Origin: UBA4615 sp046046245
GTDB lineage: Bacteria; Pseudomonadota; Gammaproteobacteria; Burkholderiales; Burkholderiaceae_E
Length of the DNA stretch: 64,000 nucleotides
Direction of reading: 5' to 3'
NCBI GenBank assembly: GCA_046046245.1
Contig: JBJOKE010000091.1
Span: 62,001 to 126,000, forward strand
Translations under genes and position numbers: made by a program
In this document: positions 57,130 through 64,000 of the stretch, in pieces
How the letters are laid out: every line of letters starts with the position of its first letter
Numbering within the stretch: position 1 is the first letter of the stretch
Notes under the pieces: model-generated
Databases searched by the model: none
What the model saw: the letters and a program-made list of their open reading frames with translations, nothing else
What the model was told of the DNA's origin: nothing

Positions 57130-58263
57130 ATGAAGCTGAACCGGGCTGTCGGGGCGGTGGCACTGGGCGCGCTCGCGTCGTTCTGCATCGCGGCGCACGC
57201 GCAGACCACCGTGAAGATCGGCGCCGTGCAGGGGCTCAGCGGCCCGCCGGCGATCGTGGACTTCGGCGAGTCCTACCTGCAGGGCAACCAGATGGCCCTG
57301 AAGGAATACAACGCCGCCTCGCCCAAGCACAAGATCGAGTTCATCGTCTACAACGACGAGGCCAATCCGCAGCGTGCGGTGTCGCTCGTGCAGCGGCTGA
57401 TCAGCAACGATCGCGTCTCGGCGATCATCGGCACGGTCAACAGCGGCAACGTCGCGGCCTTCGCGCCGATGGTGCAGCAGGCCCGGATCCCGCTGATGGC
57501 GGGCCCCGCCATCGCCACCGACATCACCGCCAAGTTCATCGACCAGAACCCGAGCTTCATCTTCCGCTGCTCGATGGTCGAGAAGTACCAGGTCGAGGCG
57601 ATGCTCGACTGGGGCACGAAGAACTTCAAGAAGATCGGCCTGCTGCACGGCACGGGCGGCTACGGCATGTTCGCCGCCGGCGAGATCCAGAAGGGCATGA
57701 AGGAGCGCAAGGTCGAGCTGGTCGCGGTCGAGAGCGCCGCGCCCAACGTCACCGACATGACCCCGCAGGTGCTGAATCTGAAGAACGCCGGCGCCGAGCT
57801 CGTGCTGATGTTCCACGACAGCCTCGAGCTCCTCTATCGCGCGCTGCCCAAGGCGAACTACAAGCCGGTCGTCGCGGGCAACTGGGGGCTGTCGTCGCAG
57901 ATGGTGCTGGGCATCGTCGGGGCCGAGGCGCTCGAGGGGACGGTGATGGGCCAGGCGCTCGACCTGAACGAGGCTAAGGCGGCGGCGTTCGACGTCCGCA
58001 TGCGCAAGGAGTTCGGGGACAAGTACCGCTGGCCGGTCGTCGCCGCGCTGGGCTACGACGGCATGAAGCTGCTGCTGCAGGCGGTCGACCGCGCGGGCGG
58101 CGATCCGCTGAAGCTCCAGAAGGCGCTGGAGACGACCGAGGGCTTCCAGGCCGTGTCGGGCACGCCGGCGAAGCCGTTCGGTCCCAAGGACCACGAGTGC
58201 CTGGATCCCGAGAACGTGTTCCTGGGCGTCTGGAAGAACGGCCGGGTCGTCAAGCTGAAGTGA
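57130..58263 (+). CDS. branched-chain-amino-acid-type ABC transporter substrate-binding protein
   Basis: 377 residues with a strong RBS (AGGAGGAGA) and a signal peptide ending AAHA|QT (about residue 24). TTVKIGAVQGLSGPPAIVDF, LVQRLISNDRVSAIIGTVNS and HGTGGYGMFAAGEIQKGMKE define the HAAT receptor fold. First gene of a Liv operon followed by a thiolase-like enzyme and a ligase; its ligand is probably the acid that the ligase activates. Confidence 0.92.
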   Translation: MKLNRAVGAVALGALASFCIAAHAQTTVKIGAVQGLSGPPAIVDFGESYLQGNQMALKEYNAASPKHKIEFIVYNDEANPQRAVSLVQRLISNDRVSAIIGTVNSGNVAAFAPMVQQARIPLMAGPAIATDITAKFIDQNPSFIFRCSMVEKYQVEAMLDWGTKNFKKIGLLHGTGGYGMFAAGEIQKGMKERKVELVAVESAAPNVTDMTPQVLNLKNAGAELVLMFHDSLELLYRALPKANYKPVVAGNWGLSSQMVLGIVGAEALEGTVMGQALDLNEAKAAAFDVRMRKEFGDKYRWPVVAALGYDGMKLLLQAVDRAGGDPLKLQKALETTEGFQAVSGTPAKPFGPKDHECLDPENVFLGVWKNGRVVKLK

Positions 58264-58294
58264 TCCGAGGACCACACCCGGGGCGCATGCGGCG

Positions 58295-59194
58295 ATGATC
58301 GGCGTCGACCTCTTCCAGCTGCTGATCAGCGGCATCGCCCTCGGGTGCATCTACACGCTGATGGGCAAGGGCCTGCTCATCACGTACCTCACCACCCGGG
58401 CGCTGAACTTCGGGCAGGGCGATTTCCTGATGATCGCCGCCTTCCTGTCTATGGCGCTGCTCGGCATGGGCCTGCCCGTGCCGGTCGCGGTGCCCGTCGT
58501 CATCGCCGTGCTGGTGGTGCTGGGGCTGCTGCTCGAGCGGGTCGCGATCCGCCCGCTCGCGGCCATCCACGCGGGCAGCGGCAGCGCGCTCGCGTGGATC
58601 CTCACCACGATGGGCGCCGGCATGCTGCTGCAGAACACCGCGCAGGTCGTCTGGGGCAAGAGCCGGTTCTACTCGCCGCCGCTCTTCATGTCCGAGCAGA
58701 AGAAGGTGATCGAGGTGCTCGGCGTGCGCTTCTTCGCCGAGGAGCTGCTCGCCGCGATCGTCGCGCTCGGCGTGGTCGCCGCGCTGTACTGGCTGCTGTT
58801 CCGCTCGCGCTTCGGCAAGGAGGTCGCCGCGGTCTCGTTCGACAAGGGCACCGCCGAGCTGCTCGGCATCGACGTGCGCCGCGTGGTCGCGGTGTCGTAC
58901 GCGATCATGGCGGCGCTGGCCGCGATCAGCGGCATCATCGCCGGCCCGCTGACGACCGTGCAGGCGCACATGGGGCTGCTCTTCATCCTGAAGGGGTTCG
59001 CGGTCGTGTGCATCGGCGGCTTCGCCAATCCGGTGGGCATCCTGATCGCGGGCATCGGCTTCGGCCTGGTCGAGGTGTTCTCCAACTTCTACAGCCGGCA
59101 GTTCGGCGACCTGTACCCGTTCGCGATCGCGCTGCTGTTCCTGATCGTGCGCCCGTCGGGGATCTTCGGCGAATCGAAGACGGACGTGCGCTGA
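58295..59194 (+). CDS. LivH-type ABC transporter permease
   Basis: 299 residues, eight or so helices. LFQLLISGIALGCIYTLMGK at the N-terminus, ITYLTTRALNFGQGDFLMIA, and FILKGFAVVCIGGFANPVGI in the coupling region. Three bp before the LivM-LivG fusion gene. Confidence 0.92.
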   Translation: MIGVDLFQLLISGIALGCIYTLMGKGLLITYLTTRALNFGQGDFLMIAAFLSMALLGMGLPVPVAVPVVIAVLVVLGLLLERVAIRPLAAIHAGSGSALAWILTTMGAGMLLQNTAQVVWGKSRFYSPPLFMSEQKKVIEVLGVRFFAEELLAAIVALGVVAALYWLLFRSRFGKEVAAVSFDKGTAELLGIDVRRVVAVSYAIMAALAAISGIIAGPLTTVQAHMGLLFILKGFAVVCIGGFANPVGILIAGIGFGLVEVFSNFYSRQFGDLYPFAIALLFLIVRPSGIFGESKTDVR

Positions 59195-59197
59195 GCC

Positions 59198-60982
59198 ATG
59201 AGACACCTGCGCTACCTCGTCGCAGCGGCGCTGATCGTCGCGTTCCCGTTCGTCTCGCCGAACGCCTACTACGTGAGCCTCGCGCAGGACACGCTGATCG
59301 TCGCCATCGCGGCGCTCGGACTGAACATCCTCTTCGGCCTCTCGGGGCAGCTGTCGCTCGGGCAGGCGGGCTTCGTCGCGCTGGGGGCCTACGGCTCGGC
59401 GGTCCTCGCCGTGAAGGCCGGCTGGCCGCTGTGGGCGTCGCTGCCCGTCGGGCTGGCGATGGCGGCCGTCGCCGGCGGCGTGCTGGGGCTGGTCGCGCTG
59501 CGCACGCGCACGCACTACCTGGCGATGGTGACGCTCGCCTTCGGCTACATCGTCGAGATCTTCGCGCAGCGCTGGATCGACGTGACCGGCGGATCGATGG
59601 GGCTGATCGGCGTGCCGCAGCTGAACTTCGGCGACATGATGAACGGGCCGACCTGGTTCTTCCTCGCGATCGCGTTCACGTTCCTGCTGCTGCAGATGCT
59701 GAACGACTACGCGATGGGCTCGCGCTTCGGGCGCAGCCTGCAGGCGATCAAGGAGAGCGAGAGCTTCGCGGTGACGGTCGGGATCGACGCGCCGAAGTGG
59801 CGCAGCCTGGTGTTCGTCGTGGGCGCCGTGCTCGCGGGGCTGTCCGGCTTCTTCTTCGCGCATCAGTCGGGCTACATCAGCAGCGATGCGTTCGGCCTCG
59901 ACCGCAGCATCGCGCTGCTGATCGCGGTGGTGATCGGCGGGCTCGGACGCGCCTACGGTCCGATCGTCGGCGCCACCATCCTGATCCTGCTCAACCAGTT
60001 CACCGCCGACCTGTACGAGTTCGCGTTCTTCATCTTCGGCGGGATCCTGCTGCTCGTGATGCTGTTCTTCCCGGCCGGTGCGGTCGGTGCGCTCGAGCGG
60101 CTGTTCGGCGGGCGGCGCGCGCGCCGCGGCACGCCCGCCGACGCATCCGCGCAGGCCGCGCAGGCGGCGCCGCCCGCGGGCACGGTGCCGGCGACGCCAC
60201 CGCCGGCACACACCGGCGACGGGCCGATCCTGTCGCTGCGGGGGATCACCAAGTCCTATTCCGGCGTCGCCGCGCTGTCGGACCTCGACCTCGACGTGAT
60301 GCCCGGCACCATCCACGCGATCATCGGGCCCAACGGCGCCGGCAAGAGCACGCTGGTCAACGTGCTGAGCGGCCTGTACTCGCCCGATGCCGGATCGATC
60401 CGCTTCCGCGGGCAGGACGTGACGCGGCTCGCGCCGCACCGGCGCGCCGGGCTGGGCCTCACCCGCACCTTCCAGAACCTGCAGCTGATCGGCACGCTCA
60501 CGGTCGCCGAGAACGTGATGCTCGGCCTGCGGGCGCGCCGCGGCTTCGTGCCGGGATGGCTGGGCTGGCTGGCGAGCGACGCCGAGGCGCACGCCGAGCG
60601 CGAGGAGGCGATGCGGCTGCTGGGCTTCTTCCGCATCGAGCGCTTCGCCGACGAGCTGCCCGGCGATCTCGCGTACGGTCACCGCAAGCTGTGCGAGCTC
60701 GCCCGGGCGCTCGCGCAGCAGCCGACGATGCTGCTGCTCGACGAGCCGATCGCCGGCCTGAACGAGGAGGAGGCCCGCGAGGTCATGGCACGCATCCGCA
60801 GCCTGAAGGCGCTCGGCGTGACCATCCTGCTGATCGAGCACAACATGACCTTCGTGATGCAGCTGTCCGACACGGTCTCGGTGCTCGACTACGGCCGCAA
60901 GATCGCCGAGGGCACGCCCGCGCAGGTCCAGGCCGACCCGAACGTGATCACGGCCTACCTGGGCGCGGAGGTCGAGGCATGA
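59198..60982 (+). CDS. fused LivM-LivG permease-ATPase
   Basis: 594 residues. Residues 1-~300 are a LivM permease (LSGQLSLGQAGFVALGAYGS, LVIAVVIGGLGRAYGPIVGA-like coupling region), joined by an Ala/Pro-rich linker (~305-345) to a LivG ATPase: Walker A GPNGAGKSTLVN, LTRTFQNLQLIGTLTVAENV, signature LAYGHRKLCELARAL (degenerate, GH for GQ), Walker B MLLLDEPIAGLN and H-loop LIEHNMTFV. Such fusions are common in betaproteobacteria. Overlaps livF by 4 bp. Confidence 0.93.
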   Translation: MRHLRYLVAAALIVAFPFVSPNAYYVSLAQDTLIVAIAALGLNILFGLSGQLSLGQAGFVALGAYGSAVLAVKAGWPLWASLPVGLAMAAVAGGVLGLVALRTRTHYLAMVTLAFGYIVEIFAQRWIDVTGGSMGLIGVPQLNFGDMMNGPTWFFLAIAFTFLLLQMLNDYAMGSRFGRSLQAIKESESFAVTVGIDAPKWRSLVFVVGAVLAGLSGFFFAHQSGYISSDAFGLDRSIALLIAVVIGGLGRAYGPIVGATILILLNQFTADLYEFAFFIFGGILLLVMLFFPAGAVGALERLFGGRRARRGTPADASAQAAQAAPPAGTVPATPPPAHTGDGPILSLRGITKSYSGVAALSDLDLDVMPGTIHAIIGPNGAGKSTLVNVLSGLYSPDAGSIRFRGQDVTRLAPHRRAGLGLTRTFQNLQLIGTLTVAENVMLGLRARRGFVPGWLGWLASDAEAHAEREEAMRLLGFFRIERFADELPGDLAYGHRKLCELARALAQQPTMLLLDEPIAGLNEEEAREVMARIRSLKALGVTILLIEHNMTFVMQLSDTVSVLDYGRKIAEGTPAQVQADPNVITAYLGAEVEA

Positions 60983-61692
60983 GCGTCCTCGAGGTCCGCG
61001 GCCTGGAGGTGACCCTGGGCGGCGTGGAGATCCTGCGCGGCATCGACCTGAACGTCCGCGCCGGCACGCTGGTGTCGATCGTCGGCGCCAACGGCGCGGG
61101 CAAGACGACGCTGCTGCGCGCGTTGTCCCGGCTCGTGCCGGCCACCCGCGGCGAGATCCGGTTCGAGGACCGCAGCCTCGCCGCCGAGGACGCCTTCCGC
61201 GTCACGCGCAGCGGGCTCGCGCACGTGCCGCAGGGGCGGCAGATCATCCCCACGCTGTCGGTCGAGGACAACCTGCGGATCGGCGCGGGCAGCCTGCCGG
61301 GCGTGGACGAGGCCGAGATCCGGCGGCGCCTGGAGGCCGAGTTCGAGCGCTTCCCGGTGCTGCGCGAGCGGCGCCGGATCCCGGGCGGCTCGCTGTCGGG
61401 CGGCGAGCAGCAGATGCTGGCCGTCTCGCGCGCGCTGATGATGAAGCCGCGCCTGCTGCTGCTCGACGAGCCCTCGCTGGGTCTCGCACCGCAGATCGTG
61501 TCGGCCATCTTCGCCACGCTGCGGGGCCTGACCGCAGCGGGCGTCACGGTGCTGCTGGTCGAGCAGGCGGCGATCACGGCGCTGCGGATCGCCGACTTCG
61601 GCTACGTGCTGCAGAACGGCCGCATCGTGCTGTCGGGGCTGCCGGCGGACCTGCTCGCGGATCGGGCGCTGGTGAGCCGGTATCTCGGCTGA
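60979..61692 (+). CDS. LivF-type ABC transporter ATPase
   Basis: 237 residues. Walker A GANGAGKTTLLR, HVPQGRQIIPTLSVEDNLRI, signature LSGGEQQMLAVSRAL, Walker B LLLLDEPSLGLAP and H-loop LVEQAAITAL; all canonical. ATG overlaps the fusion gene stop (ATGA). Confidence 0.93.
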   Translation: MSVLEVRGLEVTLGGVEILRGIDLNVRAGTLVSIVGANGAGKTTLLRALSRLVPATRGEIRFEDRSLAAEDAFRVTRSGLAHVPQGRQIIPTLSVEDNLRIGAGSLPGVDEAEIRRRLEAEFERFPVLRERRRIPGGSLSGGEQQMLAVSRALMMKPRLLLLDEPSLGLAPQIVSAIFATLRGLTAAGVTVLLVEQAAITALRIADFGYVLQNGRIVLSGLPADLLADRALVSRYLG

Positions 61693-61727
61693 CGCGCGAT
61701 CCGCGCCGCTTGCACACGGAGGAAGGC

Positions 61728-62963
61728 ATGAGTGACATCTACGTCGTCGGCGTGGGCATGACCCCCTGGGGTCGCTTCCCGGACCAGTCCGTCAAGGACC
61801 TCACGCGCGCGGCCACCGAGCGCGCGCTCGCGGATGCGGGGATCGATCGCGCGCGGATCGAGGTCGCGTACTTCGCGAACGCGGGGCAGTCCTCGATCGA
61901 GGGGCAGTACATGGTCGGCGGCCAGATCGCGCTGCGCGACATGGGCATCGGCGGCATCCCCGTCACCAACGTCGAGAACGCCTGCGCGAGCGGCAGCACG
62001 GCCTTCCACCAGGCGTACGCGTACCTGCGCGCCGGCATGGCGGAGGTCGCGCTCGCGGTGGGGGCGGAGAAGCTCTACCACCCGGACCGGGCGCGCAGCT
62101 TCGAGGTCTTCAACGGCGCCTGGGACGTGCACGGCGTCGAGGCGCTGACGGCCGCGCTGGCCGGCCTCGGGGCGGGCGTCGAGCCGCCCGCGGGCCGGGC
62201 CACCGACTCGGGGGTTCGCAGCGTCTTCATGGACGTCTACGCGTCGCTCGCCAAGCAGCACATGAAGCGCCACGGCACCACCGAGCGGCAGCTCGCCGCG
62301 GTGGCGGCGAAGAACCACCACCACTCGACGATGAACCCGCTGTCGCAGTACCGGATGGACCTGAGCATCGAGGACGTGCTCGCCGCCCGGATGATCTCGT
62401 GGCCGCTGACGCTGCCGATGTGCGCGCCGATCAGCGACGGCGCGGCCGCGGCGATCCTCGTGCGGGGCGACGCCCTCCACCGGTTCGACCGGTCCCGCGC
62501 GATCCGCATCCGCGCGAGCGTGCTGGCCAGCGGCGCGGACCGTGCGCCCGAGGACCTGGATCGCCACGTGTGCCGCATCGCCGCGCAGCGCGCCTATGCG
62601 ATCGCGGGGATCGAGCCCGGCGACGTGTCGGTCGCCGAGGTCCACGATGCGACCGCGTTCGGCGAGATCCTGCAGACGGAGAACCTGGGCTTCTGCGAGC
62701 CCGGCCAGGGCGGATGGCTCGCCGAGCGCGGCGAGACGCGGCTGGGCGGCCGGCTGCCGGTGAACACCTCGGGCGGCCTGGAGTCGACGGGGCATCCGAT
62801 CGGCGCCACCGGACTGGGCCAGCTCCACGAGCTGGTGCTCCAGCTGCGCGGCGAGGCCGGCCCGCGGCAGGTCCGCGGCGCGCGGATCGCGCTGGCCGAG
62901 AACGGCGGCGGCTTCCACGGCAGCGAGGAGGCCGCCGCGTGCATCACCGTGCTGTCGCACTGA
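61728..62963 (+). CDS. thiolase-like protein (SCP-x/acetyl-CoA acetyltransferase family)
   Basis: 411 residues from the ATG at 61728 (RBS GGAGGA). YVVGVGMTPWGRFPDQSVKD; nucleophilic Cys86 in VENACASGSTAFHQAY; His-containing AEVHDATAFGEILQTE; and STGHPIGATGLGQLHELV with the C-terminal LAENGGGFHGSEEAAACI, which lacks the usual Cys-x-Gly and carries NGGG instead, as in SCP-x-like thiolases. Probably thiolytic cleavage of a beta-keto acyl-CoA. Follows the importer and precedes a ligase. Confidence 0.88.
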   Translation: MSDIYVVGVGMTPWGRFPDQSVKDLTRAATERALADAGIDRARIEVAYFANAGQSSIEGQYMVGGQIALRDMGIGGIPVTNVENACASGSTAFHQAYAYLRAGMAEVALAVGAEKLYHPDRARSFEVFNGAWDVHGVEALTAALAGLGAGVEPPAGRATDSGVRSVFMDVYASLAKQHMKRHGTTERQLAAVAAKNHHHSTMNPLSQYRMDLSIEDVLAARMISWPLTLPMCAPISDGAAAAILVRGDALHRFDRSRAIRIRASVLASGADRAPEDLDRHVCRIAAQRAYAIAGIEPGDVSVAEVHDATAFGEILQTENLGFCEPGQGGWLAERGETRLGGRLPVNTSGGLESTGHPIGATGLGQLHELVLQLRGEAGPRQVRGARIALAENGGGFHGSEEAAACITVLSH

Positions 62964-62973
62964 GGATCGGGAC

Positions 62974-64000
62974 ATGAACATCGCGACGTTTCTGCAGGCC
63001 ACCGCTCGCCAGCTGCCGCAGGCGCCCGCGGTCTCGTCCGGGGACCGGCTGGTCTGGCGCTACGCGGGCCTGATGGACCGGGTCGCGCGGCTCGCCGGCG
63101 GCCTGCGCGCGCTCGGGGGGGTGGTTCCCGGTGACCGCATCGCGATGGCGATGAAGAACTGCCCGGAGTACATCGAGCTGATGTGGGCCGCGTGGCACGC
63201 CGGGCTGTGCATCGTCCCGATGAACGCGAAGCTCCACCCGAAGGAGTTCGCGTTCATCCTCGAGAACTGCGGCGTGAAGGCCTGCTTCACCACGCCCGAC
63301 GTGACCGGGGCCCTGTCGGACGAGCTTCGCGGCGGCGGTGCCGCGATCCGGCCGATCGAGGTGGCGAGCCCCGAGTACGCGGCGCTGTGCCGGGCGCAGC
63401 CGCACGCGCTCGAGGTCATGCCCCCCACCGCGCCGGCCTGGCTGTTCTACACCAGCGGCACGACCGGGCGACCCAAGGGGGCGACGCTCACCCACGGCTC
63501 GCTGCTCGCGATGATGCTGCGCTACTACGCCGACGTGGACGCGGTCGGCGCCACCGACAGCATGATCCACACCGCGCCGCTGTCTCATGCCTCCGGCCTG
63601 TACTCGCTGCCCCACGTCGCGAAGGGCTCGCACCAGGTGATCCCCGCGAGCCAGGGCTTCGACACCACCGAGTTCTTCGGCCTGCTGGAGCGCTACCGCA
63701 ACGTCACGTTCTTCTGCGCGCCCACCATGGTCACGCGCCTGATGCACGATCCCGGCGTCCGCAGCGCGCGGATCGACAGCATCAGGACCCTGTTCTACGG
63801 CGGCGCGCCGATGTATCTCGAGAACCTTCGCACCGCGCTGTCGGTGTTCGGCCCGCGGTTGTGGCAGGGCTACGGACAGGGCGAGACGCCCAACACGATC
63901 ACCTTCCTGTCCAAGGCGATGCACGTCGACGACGGCCACCCGCGCTTCGAGGCGCGCCTCGCCTCCGTCGGCGTCGCGCGCACGGGGGTCGAGGTGCGGA
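62974..64000 (+). CDS. AMP-dependent acyl-CoA ligase, 3' end beyond window
   Basis: At least 342 residues from the ATG at 62974; the gene runs off the right edge. My translation shows MNIATFLQATARQLPQ at the start, AMAMKNCPEYIELMWAAWHA, the P-loop WLFYTSGTTGRPKGATLTHG and LFYGGAPMYLENLRTAL with WQGYGQGETPNTITFL. It activates an organic acid to its CoA ester; 10 bp after the thiolase-like gene. Confidence 0.9.
   Translation, partial: MNIATFLQATARQLPQAPAVSSGDRLVWRYAGLMDRVARLAGGLRALGGVVPGDRIAMAMKNCPEYIELMWAAWHAGLCIVPMNAKLHPKEFAFILENCGVKACFTTPDVTGALSDELRGGGAAIRPIEVASPEYAALCRAQPHALEVMPPTAPAWLFYTSGTTGRPKGATLTHGSLLAMMLRYYADVDAVGATDSMIHTAPLSHASGLYSLPHVAKGSHQVIPASQGFDTTEFFGLLERYRNVTFFCAPTMVTRLMHDPGVRSARIDSIRTLFYGGAPMYLENLRTALSVFGPRLWQGYGQGETPNTITFLSKAMHVDDGHPRFEARLASVGVARTGVEVR

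Overview
The window is very GC-rich (GC dominates almost every third codon position) and densely coded on both strands, with frequent 4-8 bp start/stop overlaps. Gene content points to a Burkholderiales-type betaproteobacterium: two complete branched-chain-amino-acid-type (HAAT/Liv) ABC importers, one with a fused LivM-LivG subunit; a Bug/TTT periplasmic receptor; DUF2242 and DUF2272 lipoproteins; and many acyl-CoA enzymes. I saw no rRNA, tRNA, CRISPR array, IS element or phage module. This is inference from gene content, not a taxonomic assignment.

Layout. 1-1667: end of a FtsX/MacB-like exporter operon. 1871-3646: membrane diguanylate cyclase. 3717-12490: an uptake/catabolic island, with an aspartate-dehydrogenase-like enzyme and an aldehyde dehydrogenase on minus, a LysR regulator, and divergently a Liv importer with a CnbZ-like putative deaminase. 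Two matching LysR-type operators (6033-6053 and 6997-7017) tie both arms to the LysR protein. 12620-20401: a DUF2242 lipoprotein, then acyl-CoA catabolism (two acyl-CoA dehydrogenases, two crotonases, a Bug receptor, an AidB-like dehydrogenase). 20499-25055: phospholipid-methyltransferase-like enzyme, GH84 glycosidase, SbmA/YddA-type ABC exporter and DMT exporter. 25171-29370: a 1399-residue PilZ-DUF1631-degenerate GGDEF-EAL protein with a His-Val-Gly repeat tail. 29575-37461: DUF2272 lipoprotein, PCu(A)C copper chaperone, DUF2946 protein, NUDIX, pyroglutamyl peptidase, a BciA-type divinyl chlorophyllide 8-vinyl reductase, a di-haem peroxidase-like protein, HflX and a PsiE-like protein.

37553-46611 is the most interesting part. 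An operon of acetyl-CoA synthetase-like ligase, E1alpha, E1beta, E2, acyl carrier protein and a small membrane protein runs left. A c-type cytochrome and an unusual fusion (retinol-saturase/CrtI-like flavoprotein plus ferredoxin-NADP reductase-like module) run right. Each of the three transcription units has an FNR/Anr-type box (TTGAN-N4-NTCAA) centred about 41.5 bp upstream of a predicted start site with a fitting -10 hexamer. I read this as a compact low-oxygen regulon. A fasciclin-domain remnant lies between the units.

46651-50947: a minus operon of a reductive-dehalogenase-like Fe-S protein, an acyl-CoA ligase and an ABC-2 exporter, divergent from a LuxR-type regulator. 51950-55489: aldo/keto reductase with a palindromic operator, a PstS-like binding protein with no usable start codon, and a chemoreceptor. 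55490-56020 holds no convincing gene. 56021-64000: a quinone-oxidoreductase-like MDR enzyme, a second Liv importer, a thiolase-like protein and an acyl-CoA ligase cut by the window end. These last genes look like an uptake-and-activation pathway for an unidentified organic acid.
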